Shown here: positions 1-8,147 of the stretch, piece by piece
Layout of the letters: the number at the start of each line of letters is the position of its first letter
Numbering within the stretch: the stretch's first letter is position 1
Assembly (NCBI GenBank): GCA_020444075.1
Contig: JAHLLR010000008.1
Span: forward strand, 43,746-107,745
Direction of reading: 5' to 3'
From: Deltaproteobacteria bacterium
GTDB lineage: Bacteria; Desulfobacterota; Desulfobacteria; Desulfobacterales; Desulfosarcinaceae
Length of the DNA stretch: 64,000 bases
Made by a program: the position numbers and the translations under genes
The notes under the pieces: generated by a model
Told to the model about the DNA's origin: nothing
Databases searched by the model: none
The model's input: the letters and a program-made list of their open reading frames with translations, nothing else

Positions 1-1
1 G

Positions 2-2500
2 AATGTGGAGAAGGATACCGAGTCGGCGGGCATCCGGGTGATTCTCTTTGTGGAGGACTCGCCCTATTATCTGTCGTCCCTGCTCCCTATTCTTTACCGG
101 GAACTGGTTGGCCAGACTCAGGCGGTGATGGAAGGAACCCTTAACGAAGAGCACCGGCTGGTAACCATGCGGGCACGCCCGAAAATTCTGGTTGCCGGAA
201 ACTACGAGGAAGCCCTGGCCCTTTACGAGCGCTTCGAAGCCAACGTGCTCGGGGTTATCTCCGATGTTCGCTTTTCCCGAAACGGCATCCTGAACGGGAC
301 TGCCGGGGTGGATTTCCTCAAACACGTACGGGAGCGGCGGTTTGATATTCCGCTGCTGCTTACCAGCTCAGAACCGGCCAATGCCCTGAAGGCGGCTTCC
401 ATTCCCGCCGCCTTTGTGGACAAGAATTCAGACACGCTGCACCAGGATGTGCGCCGGTTTTTCAAGGAACGACTGGGATTCGGTGATTTCGTTTTTAGGT
501 TGCCCGACGGAACGGAAATCGGTCGTGCCTCCAACCTGAAGGCGCTGGAAAGCCATATGCTTTCCATTCCGGAGGCGTCCTTCAGGTACCATTGCAACCG
601 CAACGACTTTTCCCGCTGGCTGTTCGCTCGCACCGAGATGGCCTTGGCCGCAGAAGTCCGCCCCATCAGCGACGATGACTTTTCGGATGTGGAGAGCCAC
701 CGTCGCCACCTGGTTGAAATCATTGCCGACCGGCGCAAATGGCGCCAGAAGGGGGTTGTTGCCGATTTCGATGCGGCGGACGCGGACTTCGATACCGAAT
801 TTTTCAAAATTGGCAAAGGCTCTTTGGGAGGAAAAGCCCGGGGCTTGGCGTTCGTCGCCTCCCTGCTTCGTCAGAACCCGGATTTCTGTGTCACCTACAA
901 GGGGGTGGATATTATCGTCCCACAGACCCTGGTGATCACCACCGACGGGTTTGAGTCTTTTGTAGAGGACAACCAGCTGCGCTACCTTTCCAAAACCGAC
1001 CTGCCGGATGAGAAGATCGCCGACCTTTTCCTCACCAGTCGATTCCCCGGCTGGATCGAAGAGAAACTGCGGGACTACCTGAGCCAGGTGACCTATCCAC
1101 TGGCCGTCCGATCCTCCAGCCTGCTGGAAGACGCCCAGTTCAGAGCCTATGCCGGACTTTACCGCACCTACATGATCACCAATGACTGTCCTGATCTGGA
1201 ACTGCGTTTAAAGCATCTGATTCATGCCATCAAGCTGGTTTATGCCTCGACCTACTACAAAGGCCCCAAGGCATTTTCAAAACGGGTGGGCCACCGGACG
1301 GAAGAAGAGCAGATGGCTGTGATCATTCAAAAACTGGTGGGATCGCAGTATGGTAACAGCTTTTATCCTGCTATTTCCGGAGTTGCCCAGTCCCACAATT
1401 ACTATCCCTTCGCCCGGATGAAGCCCGAAGAGGGCATCGTCACCATTGCCATGGGATTGGGAAAAACCGTGGTCGAAGGCGAAAAAACGCTCCGCTTTTC
1501 ACCGGCCCACCCCCAGTTGCTTCCCCAGCGCTCGACGGTGGAAGACATCCTTGAGAACGCCCAACGCCATTTTTATGCGCTCAAAATGGAAAGATCCTGC
1601 CACTACCTGGGAACCAATGATGGTGCGAACCTGTGGCACCGTGAGGTGACCGAGGCCGAAAACGAACTGCCCATGCAGTTTATTGCCAGCACCTATGTGC
1701 CGGATGAGCATCGCATTCGCGATACTGTTCATATCCCGGGTCAGCGGGTCCTCACCTTTGCCCACATCCTCAAATACCGCGAGTTTCCCCTGGCCGATAT
1801 TCTCAAGGATATGCTCGAACTGGGTGAACAGGGGATGGGTTGCCCGGTGGAGATGGAGTTTTCGGTCAACCTGACCGCCGAAGGCCACCATCCACCACAA
1901 TTCGCCTTTCTTCAACTCCGGCCCATGACGGCCCGGGCCGAGCTGGAACAGGTGAATATATCGCCGGAAGAAATCGAGAACGCATTCTGTTTCTCCGGCA
2001 AGGCATTGGGCAATGCCATGAAGCAGGATATGGCCGACCTTATCATAGTAAAACCGGAGGCCTTCGACCCGGGAAAGACCATGGAGATTGCCATGGAGAT
2101 TTCCAGGATCAACACTCTTTTGGTCAAAGAGAACCGGAAATACCTGCTTATCGGTCCGGGACGATGGGGATCGGCAGACCGGTGGCTGGGCATTCCCGTT
2201 TCATGGGCCGACATTTCGGGAGTCGGTGCCATGATCGAGACGGAGTCGGAAAAACTGGTTGCCGAACCGTCCCAGGGGTCGCATTTTTTTCACAACATCA
2301 CTACCTTGGGTATCAATTACATTACCGTTGCCAGCGCGGACGGCGGAAGGATAGACTGGGACTGGTTGACCGCGCTGCCGCGGTTGAACGATGCCACCTT
2401 TGTTGCCCATGCGCGGCTTCAGGCACCGGTGACGCTTAAGGTTGACGGCCGGCGATCCCAGTGTGTGATTCTAAAAGGCAACGACATCGGTACACATTAA
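2..2500 (+). CDS. PEP/pyruvate-binding domain protein with receiver-like N-terminus (5' end cut by window)
   Basis: The open frame runs off the left edge; the GTG at 5 is only the first possible start inside the window, and the protein probably begins upstream. Residues 10-150, counted from that GTG, look like a degenerate receiver domain (VEDSP near 16, a second acidic strand VISDVR near 85, TSSEP near 120). From about 265 the fold is that of the PPDK_N (PEP synthase ATP-grasp) family: KGSLGGKARGL near 271, AVRSSSLLED near 367, MGLGKTVVEG near 481 and the closing FLQLRPM near 640. A further C-terminal part of about 190 aa ends the protein (IGPGRWGS). I see no phosphohistidine swivel domain and no PEP-binding barrel, so it is not a full PEP synthase. 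Its role is unproven; a phosphate-transfer or regulatory job is an inference. It lies 61 bp upstream of gdhA on the same strand. Confidence 0.8.
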   Translation, partial: NVEKDTESAGIRVILFVEDSPYYLSSLLPILYRELVGQTQAVMEGTLNEEHRLVTMRARPKILVAGNYEEALALYERFEANVLGVISDVRFSRNGILNGTAGVDFLKHVRERRFDIPLLLTSSEPANALKAASIPAAFVDKNSDTLHQDVRRFFKERLGFGDFVFRLPDGTEIGRASNLKALESHMLSIPEASFRYHCNRNDFSRWLFARTEMALAAEVRPISDDDFSDVESHRRHLVEIIADRRKWRQKGVVADFDAADADFDTEFFKIGKGSLGGKARGLAFVASLLRQNPDFCVTYKGVDIIVPQTLVITTDGFESFVEDNQLRYLSKTDLPDEKIADLFLTSRFPGWIEEKLRDYLSQVTYPLAVRSSSLLEDAQFRAYAGLYRTYMITNDCPDLELRLKHLIHAIKLVYASTYYKGPKAFSKRVGHRTEEEQMAVIIQKLVGSQYGNSFYPAISGVAQSHNYYPFARMKPEEGIVTIAMGLGKTVVEGEKTLRFSPAHPQLLPQRSTVEDILENAQRHFYALKMERSCHYLGTNDGANLWHREVTEAENELPMQFIASTYVPDEHRIRDTVHIPGQRVLTFAHILKYREFPLADILKDMLELGEQGMGCPVEMEFSVNLTAEGHHPPQFAFLQLRPMTARAELEQVNISPEEIENAFCFSGKALGNAMKQDMADLIIVKPEAFDPGKTMEIAMEISRINTLLVKENRKYLLIGPGRWGSADRWLGIPVSWADISGVGAMIETESEKLVAEPSQGSHFFHNITTLGINYITVASADGGRIDWDWLTALPRLNDATFVAHARLQAPVTLKVDGRRSQCVILKGNDIGTH

Positions 2501-2561
2501 TCGGAAGGCGTCTCCGTTCCACGCAGGGGCGTCAAATAAATCTATTAGGGAGGAAGGCAAC

Positions 2562-3911
2562 ATGTCGGACATTCTTCAACTGGTAAAAGACAAGGACCCC
2601 GGACAGCGCGAGTTTCATCAGGCGGTCATGGAGGTGATGGCCTCCATCAAGCCGGTGATGGACCGCAACCCCGAATACCGGGCGGCCAAGATTCTGGAGC
2701 GCCTGATGGAGCCTGAGCGGGTGATCCTGTTCCGGGTGCCCTGGGTGGATGACCAGGGCGAGGTGCAGGTCAACCGGGGCTTTCGCATCGAGATGAACAG
2801 CGCCATTGGTCCTTACAAGGGCGGGCTGCGCTTTCATCCCTCGGTGAATCTGGGCATCCTCAAGTTTCTGGCCTTCGAGCAGGTCTTCAAGAACGCCTTG
2901 ACCACGCTGCCCATGGGCGGCGGCAAGGGCGGCAGCGACTTCGACCCCAAGGGCAAGTCGGATCTCGAGGTGATGCGTTTCTGCCAGAGCTTCATGGCTG
3001 AGCTGTTCCGCCATATCGGTCCCGACACGGATGTGCCGGCGGGCGACATCGGCGTAGGCGCCCGTGAGATCGGTTTCCTGTTCGGCATGTACAAGAAACT
3101 GAGAAACGAGTTCACCGGCGTGCTCACGGGCAAGAGCCTCAACTGGGGCGGCAGCCTGATCCGGCCCGAGGCCACGGGTTACGGTTCGGTCTACTTTGCC
3201 TCCGAGATGCTGGCCACGCGTGGAGAGACGCTGGCCGGCAAGACCTGCCTGGTGTCCGGCTCGGGCAACGTGGCCCAGTACACCATCGAGAAACTGCTGG
3301 ATTTTGAGGCCAAACCGGTGACCTGCTCGGATTCGTCGGGATACATCTATGACGAGGCAGGCATCGATCGGGAGAAGCTGGCCTTTCTGATGAACCTGAA
3401 GAATGTGCGCCGGGGCCGGGTGAAGGCGTATACCGAAAAATATCCGTCAGCCGTGTATACCGAGGTGACGCCGGACCAGGCCTTCAACCCGCTGTGGAAC
3501 CACAAGGCCGACTGCGCCTTTCCGTCGGCCACCCAGAACGAGATCAACGCCACCGACGCGCAGAATCTGGTTGGCAACGGCATTGCGGTGGTCTGCGAGG
3601 GGGCCAACATGCCCACGGTGCCCGAGGGCATAGATATCTTCATCGATAACAAACTGCTCTACGGTCCGGGCAAGGCGGCCAATGCAGGCGGGGTGTCGGT
3701 GTCGGGCCTGGAGATGACCCAGAACAGCATGCGCCTGTCCTGGACCCGCGAAGAGGTGGACAACCGGCTGCAGATGATCATGAAGAGCATCCACCAGACC
3801 TGTTTGAATGCGGCCGAGCAATACGGCACGCCGGGCAACTACATGAACGGGGCCAACATTGCCGGCTTCGTCAAGGTGGTGGACGCCATGATCGATCAGG
3901 GCGTGGTGTAG
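2562..3911 (+). CDS. gdhA: NADP-type glutamate dehydrogenase
   Basis: The 449-aa protein has the usual length of the small hexameric glutamate dehydrogenases, which reductively aminate 2-oxoglutarate with ammonium in the cytoplasm. The substrate-binding stretch PMGGGKGGSDFDPKGKSD (about residues 122-139) contains the conserved lysines, PAGDIGVGAREIG follows, and the Rossmann nucleotide-binding turn SGSGNVAQ lies near 229. The C-terminus has GPGKAANAGGVSVSGLEM, typical of the NADP-dependent bacterial enzymes. A strong ribosome site AGGGAGGAAGG (2547-2557) sits 4 bases before the ATG, which fixes the start. No terminator with a T-run follows; the next 330 bases hold a perfect palindrome instead. 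Confidence 0.95.
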   Translation: MSDILQLVKDKDPGQREFHQAVMEVMASIKPVMDRNPEYRAAKILERLMEPERVILFRVPWVDDQGEVQVNRGFRIEMNSAIGPYKGGLRFHPSVNLGILKFLAFEQVFKNALTTLPMGGGKGGSDFDPKGKSDLEVMRFCQSFMAELFRHIGPDTDVPAGDIGVGAREIGFLFGMYKKLRNEFTGVLTGKSLNWGGSLIRPEATGYGSVYFASEMLATRGETLAGKTCLVSGSGNVAQYTIEKLLDFEAKPVTCSDSSGYIYDEAGIDREKLAFLMNLKNVRRGRVKAYTEKYPSAVYTEVTPDQAFNPLWNHKADCAFPSATQNEINATDAQNLVGNGIAVVCEGANMPTVPEGIDIFIDNKLLYGPGKAANAGGVSVSGLEMTQNSMRLSWTREEVDNRLQMIMKSIHQTCLNAAEQYGTPGNYMNGANIAGFVKVVDAMIDQGVV

Positions 3912-4242
3912 CCCGCTGCCCGGTCTGCTTTCGTGAATGCACAACGGCGCGAATGCTAAGTACCCCCATTCAAAAATGCGATGGCATTTGATCACCGATG
4001 CAGACCGACTTGCCGCGTTGCCCGGCGCGCCAATAGCGCTGCTATTGGCGCTTCTTCCGCCTTGCGATCCGGGCGCCTCGGCAATCTCGGTGCGTTACCG
4101 TATTTACGAACAGGGGCACTACGGCAGTCGCGCCGTTTGTGGTTCACCGGATTCCCCTAGTGAGCATTTGGACAGGTTGACCATCGTTGCCGAAGGGAAG
4201 ATTGGCCCTTGCCGCCTCAATTTCAAAGTGAAAATTGTCACC
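3912..4242. other. Intergenic stretch between gdhA and trmB
   Basis: The 331 bases contain an open frame in phase with trmB, but its translation (PGAPIALLLALLPPCDPGAS and flanks) resembles no known domain and TrmB homologues do not carry such an extension. The stretch includes a perfect 11-bp-arm palindrome at 4027-4051. I see no convincing promoter for trmB and no T-run terminator for gdhA. Confidence 0.4.
4027..4051. repeat. Perfect palindrome, 11-bp arms, 3-nt loop
   Basis: GCGCCAATAGC (4027-4037) is followed by GCT and by its exact complement GCTATTGGCGC (4041-4051). No run of T follows on either strand, so it is not a standard intrinsic terminator. It could be a REP-like element, an RNA-stabilising hairpin at the gdhA 3' end or a protein-binding site. 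No second copy was noticed in this window. Confidence 0.6.
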
Positions 4243-4902
4243 ATGCCAAAGAATAAACTCCAAAAGTACGAACGGGTCCAACATCTGCCCAATGTGACAT
4301 TTTCCGTGTTCGATAAATCACCCCCGCCTAGTTCATATCCCTGGTACGAGGAGCGTTATGAAAGCATGGAAAAGGTTCTCGAACTGGGCTGCGGCAAAGG
4401 AGAGCATAGTCTTGCATTCGCCGCCTCCAATCCTCACCAATTTTATGTGGGGATCGACTGCAAGAGTCATCGCTTGTGTGTCGGCGCAGAGAAGGCGATT
4501 GCCGATGGTCTCGAGAATGTCCACTTCCTGCGTGCGCGGATTGAGCGCATCAGGGAGTTCTTTGTAAAATACTCGATACAGGAGATCTGGCTGACCTTCC
4601 CTGACCCGCACCCCAAAAAACGGGCGATTAAGTGTCGGCTGTCCGCCTCCCCTTTTTTAGACGCGTATGCGAACCTGCTCATGCCTGGAGGCACTGTCCA
4701 TCTGAAGACTGACAGTGATCTGCTCTACCACTACACCTGTGAATCTGTTGACCGATGGGGCGGGCGGGTGGTTGCGGCGTCGGATAATATTCATGGGAAT
4801 GATTCCGGCTCGTTTAGTGCCCGGGGGGTGGTTTCTGCTTATGAAGTTGCTGCACGTTCCCAAGGGGCAAGCATCAAATACATAGCATTCACATTGAACT
4901 GA
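4243..4902 (+). CDS. trmB: tRNA (guanine-N7)-methyltransferase
   Basis: This SAM-dependent enzyme methylates G46 of tRNAs. The chosen ATG at 4243 (MPKNKLQKYERV) gives 219 aa, the normal TrmB length; the frame stays open upstream to 3937 but that part has no family resemblance. Visible signatures are the SAM-binding LELGCGKGEHS (about residue 46), GIDCKSHR, and the catalytic region LTFPDPHPKKRAIKCRL followed by GGTVHLKTDSD. The usual FPDPWPKKRH motif is slightly altered (His for Trp, Ala for His). No obvious Shine-Dalgarno precedes the start. The gene stands alone between the palindrome-bearing gap and an AT-rich membrane-protein gene. Confidence 0.88.
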   Translation: MPKNKLQKYERVQHLPNVTFSVFDKSPPPSSYPWYEERYESMEKVLELGCGKGEHSLAFAASNPHQFYVGIDCKSHRLCVGAEKAIADGLENVHFLRARIERIREFFVKYSIQEIWLTFPDPHPKKRAIKCRLSASPFLDAYANLLMPGGTVHLKTDSDLLYHYTCESVDRWGGRVVAASDNIHGNDSGSFSARGVVSAYEVAARSQGASIKYIAFTLN

Positions 4903-5019
4903 CGAGTTGCCCGAATTCAGAAGGAAAAAATAACCGGTTTCAGTCGATATGGGTAAGTTTCTTCCGGAGATTCAGGGGTACGGCATCCCTGCCATTGCTC
5001 AATCGAGGAATTCTCTATT

Positions 5020-5463
5020 ATGAAAGCAATATGTCCCCTGTCGTTCAGACAAGTAAATGAAAGAGCCGTGCAAATTAATGCAGCTTTAGCACTGCTTTCC
5101 ATTTTAATATTTTTCTTCACCCCTTATAAATGGATTATTTTTCTTCTATCCATTGATTTTTTAATACGTGGATTTCTTAATCCATCGTATAGTTTTTATG
5201 CCGCAATCAGCAAAACCATTCTCCGTATCTTCAATATCAACCCTTTAATGGTTAATGCCGGCCCCAAAATTTTTGCTGCGAAGATCGGGTTTATATTTTG
5301 TTGTGCTATTATTGTCTTTTATTTTCTGAATTATCACGCCATCAGCCTTTTTGTGGGTTCTTTTTTTGTATTTTTTGCCGCCCTCGAGGCGATTTTCAGA
5401 ATCTGTATCGCCTGTAAGATATATCCTTTGATATACAAAATGAAGACAACCCAATTATTGTAA
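5020..5463 (+). CDS. DUF4395-type small membrane protein
   Basis: The 147-aa protein has about four hydrophobic segments (roughly residues 20-35, 37-50, 85-105 and 108-128). The pattern IDFLIRGF near residue 46, a proline-asparagine stretch after it, GPKIFAAKIGF near 80 and the final cysteine pair in RICIACKIYP fit the DUF4395 family of inner-membrane proteins of unknown function. GAGGA lies 10 bases before the ATG. The gene and its surroundings are clearly more AT-rich than the neighbouring genes, with many TTT and ATT codons, which may indicate later acquisition. Family assignment is by eye. Confidence 0.7.
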   Translation: MKAICPLSFRQVNERAVQINAALALLSILIFFFTPYKWIIFLLSIDFLIRGFLNPSYSFYAAISKTILRIFNINPLMVNAGPKIFAAKIGFIFCCAIIVFYFLNYHAISLFVGSFFVFFAALEAIFRICIACKIYPLIYKMKTTQLL

Positions 5464-5484
5464 ACGGACCGCCTTGCCTGCGGC

Positions 5485-5508
5485 TGAAAAAAACCCGGCG
5501 TTCGGGTT
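5485..5508 (-). terminator. Intrinsic terminator reading leftward
   Basis: AACCCG (5492-5497) and CGGGTT (5503-5508) pair around a 5-nt loop and, read on the minus strand, run into seven or more T residues. It lies about 110 bases beyond the csp terminator and would stop read-through before it enters the opposing DUF4395 gene. Confidence 0.55.
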
Positions 5509-5616
5509 GCCCCCATTGTTTAATTTATTGATGGGTTCTGAAAGGATCGTTGAGTGGGGGGAAAGGATGACGAATGGATGCCAAACCCGAAGTGGTGATC
5601 CTGCAATTTGCATCAC

Positions 5617-5652
5617 CAAAAAAACGGCATCCTGGGCTTAAGGATGCCGTTT
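5617..5652 (-). terminator. Intrinsic terminator of the cold-shock gene
   Basis: AAACGGCATCC (5622-5632) pairs perfectly with GGATGCCGTTT (5642-5652) around a 9-nt loop; on the minus strand the stem is followed by a T-run. It starts 25 bases after the csp stop codon. Confidence 0.85.
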
Positions 5653-5677
5653 ATCATTAGACAGCTCTGGTTGTTGG

Positions 5678-5881
5678 TTAAATTCTTATCACATTGGCGG
5701 CAGCGGGACCACGGTCGGTTTGCTCCACGTCGAAGGTTACCCGATCTCCTTCTGCAAGGGTTTTGAACCCCTCGGCCTGAATAGAAGAAAAATGAACGAA
5801 GATATCGCCCTGGCCTTCTTCCTGTTCAATGAAACCAAACCCTTTTTTGTCACTGAACCATTTAACCACACCGTTTGCCAT
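5678..5881 (-). CDS. csp: Cold-shock domain protein
   Basis: The 67-aa product beginning [19 protein letters not shown] is a single cold-shock (OB-fold) domain of CspA type that binds single-stranded RNA or DNA. RNP1 (KGFGFI) and RNP2 (IFVHFS) are both intact. The frame is open 13 codons further upstream, but the ATG at 5881 is preceded by AAGGAGG (5890-5896) at good spacing and matches the family start. A promoter at 5962-5990 predicts a leader of roughly 75 nt, and a strong terminator follows, so it is probably monocistronic. Confidence 0.95.
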   Translation of the reverse strand: MANGVVKWFSDKKGFGFIEQEEGQGDIFVHFSSIQAEGFKTLAEGDRVTFDVEQTDRGPAAANVIRI

Positions 5882-5961
5882 TTCTGCAGCCTCCTTAAAA
5901 AAGTAAACATGTTGAATCAAGCGTCATCGTTGAGTTGTCTGGCATACACGCATGACAACCC

Positions 5962-5990
5962 TATTAAGCAAGACTTGACTGCCGGTCCAA
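5962..5990 (-). promoter_or_regulatory. Sigma-70-type promoter for csp
   Basis: On the minus strand TTGGAC (5985-5990) and TTAATA (5962-5967) are separated by exactly 17 bases, close to the -35 and -10 consensus. The predicted start point gives a leader of about 75 nt before the csp ATG, as is common for cold-shock genes. This is a sequence match only. Confidence 0.5.
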
Positions 5991-6018
5991 TCAGACGGCT
6001 ATACCTGTTATCCTTGAA

Positions 6019-6369
6019 TTACAGATCGTATACCGAGTAAATTCCGCGTCCCGCCCGTTTCATTTTACCTTTTTTACAGGCGCGATGAACAATATTGCTG
6101 ATCTGTTTTTCGGTAAAACCGGATTTGCCTCTCAATGCCTCCACGGAGATGCCTTTTTTAAATCGTTTCATGATGGTGAGCACTTGGTCGGTGGGGGTGA
6201 GGGCCTTTCCCTTTGGCGCCGCCTTTTTTTTCGCGGCTGGCACCATTTTTTTCTTCGGGGCAGCGGCGGTCGGTGTTTTTTCAAACGCCTTTGCCATGGT
6301 TTCGGTTTTCTTGGCTAGCGTATTTAACTGTCTGGCGACGGTTTTTAGATCTTTGGAAATTTTTTTCAT
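6019..6369 (-). CDS. Histone H1-like, lysine/alanine-rich protein with winged-helix end
   Basis: The 116-aa product starts MKKISKDLKTVARQL; the ATG at 6369 has GGAGG nine bases upstream, and the longer upstream frame is not needed. Residues 1-30 look like an amphipathic or coiled-coil helix, residues 31-58 form a basic linker rich in Ala, Lys and Pro (PKKKMVPAAKKKAAPKGK), and residues 59-116 (LTPTDQVLTIMKRFKKGISV to GIYSVYDL) look like a small winged-helix DNA-binding domain. A nucleoid-associated or regulatory role is inferred from this layout, which resembles bacterial H1-like proteins. It is read in the same direction as csp but from its own start, 137 bases upstream of the csp start. Confidence 0.65.
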   Translation of the reverse strand: MKKISKDLKTVARQLNTLAKKTETMAKAFEKTPTAAAPKKKMVPAAKKKAAPKGKALTPTDQVLTIMKRFKKGISVEALRGKSGFTEKQISNIVHRACKKGKMKRAGRGIYSVYDL

Positions 6370-6800
6370 AGCCGGAGTCCTCCATGTAAAGGGGTGTACA
6401 ATCACTTATCCTCTTACGACACTATATATTGAGAAAGGACGAGGCACTGCTCGGCAGACAAACAGCTCAAAGCATTACATGAGCAGCAGCTCGGTTGATT
6501 TTCCTTGTTTCCGATAGCCTGAATGCCGGTTGATCCGCGGCCTTTGTGGCGTTGCCGAACTGAGAATAATCGCGGGTGAATCAAAAGCCTCCCGAAGGTA
6601 TCCCTGAAAACAGGAAGCGCAGGCGCTGCAACGCACTATGAGAATAAACATAATGGATCGGTTGTCAAATGTCAAGCTCCCAGAATATCACCAAAAAATG
6701 ATCGGAATGGGTGTCTGCACGGCGGTGTTAGAATGAGAACAACTCTCCTTTACGACGATTGGATAATGCGGTTCACACCCTGGCCACCAGGGAATTGGTG
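6370..6800. other. Intergenic stretch, no gene recognised
   Basis: About 430 bases separate the H1-like gene from the 3' end of the leftward peptidase gene. The only longer open frame (a 66-aa one on the minus strand at 6475-6675) has no recognisable domain and no ribosome site. Stretches are AT-rich, compatible with promoters, but I see no convincing one. Confidence 0.4.
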
Positions 6801-7370
6801 CTACCAGACCTTTACCGGTCCGGTATCCAGATGAACGAAATCCGATTCGGGATAGTAGCCGACACCACCGCAGTGGAGATCTACAGCCAGTTGGCGAAGT
6901 TCGGTGGTCTGGTATCCGGGGATACGGATGTCGATGGCACGGCCTTCCATGTGCAGGCTTTTTGGGGCTACGCCTGTAGTGGCTTTTCTCAACGCTGCAT
7001 TCGTGCTCGGGGACCGGAAACCGGAAATGATGCTGAGGGGAGAGCGGGGTTTCCCCTCCATTACGATGCAATGCAGCAGATCCAGAAGGTCGGGGTCCAC
7101 CGGTTTGATTTCTCCGGTACGGTGATCGCGCATGATATGACTGATCCGGTTTAATGCACGGTGGATTAATTTCCCGCCTGACCGGTAGCAGGTTTTTAGG
7201 GTCTCCCCGGTGTGAATATTATAAAAAGACAATACGCGGTGTTCCCGGTCTTTGGGATTCACAGCAGCGAGTGCCGGGTGGGTGAAGACGGTTGTAATAA
7301 ACGCGGATACACCCATTTTCAAAAAGGTTCTGCGGTGGGTACAAAAAGATGAGATGTCGTTCATCCTCAA
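6801..7370 (-). CDS. Tat-exported DUF882/M15-type murein peptidase (YcbK/MepK-like)
   Basis: The 189-aa protein has a twin-arginine signal (CTHRRTFLKMGVSAFITTVF, residues 10-29) ending near ALAA. The mature part carries the zinc-peptidase pattern SGFRSPSTNAALRK (about 115-128), SLHMEGRAIDIRIPG (about 138-152) with the HxxGxAxD metal motif, and a final DFVHLDTG (about 177-184), as in E. coli YcbK/MepK, which cuts peptidoglycan cross-links in the periplasm. The length is normal for the family. It is a single gene; a long AT-containing gap lies upstream. Confidence 0.88.
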   Translation of the reverse strand: MRMNDISSFCTHRRTFLKMGVSAFITTVFTHPALAAVNPKDREHRVLSFYNIHTGETLKTCYRSGGKLIHRALNRISHIMRDHRTGEIKPVDPDLLDLLHCIVMEGKPRSPLSIISGFRSPSTNAALRKATTGVAPKSLHMEGRAIDIRIPGYQTTELRQLAVDLHCGGVGYYPESDFVHLDTGPVKVW

Positions 7371-7786
7371 GATCCTTTGCGTCTATAAAAGTCTACCCTT
7401 TGCATGTTGCCGGTAAGTGATGGTTTCATCCATGTCTTCCGGGAAACGGAAGCGCAATGTCTTTTATTCTGACGGCTTTTTCGGCTGCAGGGTAAGAAAG
7501 TTTAGAAAATTTTAGGGAAAAAGAGTCTGACTGTCAAGTGGTTGTACAACAGTGGTTGTCCGACAGTGGATTGTACGAAAGCCGGTCTCATCCACGCTGC
7601 CCGGGGGAGATAATGATGGCGGATCCATTCACGAGGAAATAAAGTTTAGGTCGATTCAGCCGATAAGATAAGATGAGCAGTCTGCAACCATGTATTCGAT
7701 CCCCACCGAAAGCCGGGGGACGGCGGGTGGTAATTACAACCCATTGACTGCGGCATGGATTCGGCAACGCACGAACAGGACAGATT
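7371..7786. other. Divergent intergenic region with a short tandem repeat
   Basis: The 416 bases separate the leftward peptidase gene from the rightward 103-aa protein gene. It holds three 14-bp imperfect tandem units at 7537-7579 (listed separately). A CCCC...GAAA...GGGG stem-loop near 7700-7730 was also seen, but it does not match a riboswitch I can name. Confidence 0.4.
7537..7579. repeat. Three tandem 14-bp units
   Basis: AGTGGTTGTACAAC (7537), AGTGGTTGTCCGAC (7551) and AGTGGATTGTACGA (7565) follow each other at exact 14-bp spacing. The first contains the palindrome GTTGTACAAC. Such spacing could suit an operator or an iteron, but there is no direct evidence of function. Confidence 0.55.
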
Positions 7787-8098
7787 ATGAACAAGGACAA
7801 GCCCAATACCCCTAGCACCACCATCTCCCGCAGAACCGGGATCGACCGGCGTTGGATCCCTTCCGCCAATCATCAGCCGGAAAGACGGCGAAGCAGGGAC
7901 AGACGGACGATCCGCAATCGATCTATCCTGGATCCCCTTGAGTTGGATGGTGCGGAGGAAACCCGAGAACTGTTTCCCGAAATCAATATCCAGACAAGCA
8001 GGCCCGAGGTGAAGAACTCGGCCTTTTCATTTGATGAAAATGGGTTTTCCGCGCCTCGGGAAGCGGTTTCTAAAAAGGACATGTCAGACGACGGATGA
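7787..8098 (+). CDS. Small arginine-rich protein with RRxGxDRR motifs
   Basis: The 103-aa product has no domain I can name. It begins with two related basic blocks, SRRTGIDRRW (residues 14-23) and ERRRSRDRR (32-40), a type of repeated RRxGxDRR signature that I have seen in short proteins of sulfate reducers and other proteobacteria. The rest is acidic and low-complexity. Only a weak purine stretch (AGGACAG) precedes the ATG. It converges with the PHP phosphatase gene, whose stop lies 50 bases away. Function unknown. Confidence 0.5.
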   Translation: MNKDKPNTPSTTISRRTGIDRRWIPSANHQPERRRSRDRRTIRNRSILDPLELDGAEETRELFPEINIQTSRPEVKNSAFSFDENGFSAPREAVSKKDMSDDG

Positions 8099-8147
8099 CC
8101 TGCTCGTCGCGTCTCCCTGCGGCCTGCCATTCGTGGCCGGACCCCCG

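Noticed and set aside
3937..4242. N-terminal extension of TrmB
   Set aside because: The extra 102 residues have no family resemblance and cross a perfect palindrome; the ATG at 4243 gives a normal TrmB length.
7690..7740. Hairpin with GAAA loop that recalls a c-di-GMP riboswitch
   Set aside because: The characteristic conserved core (GGGACGCAAAGCC) is absent.
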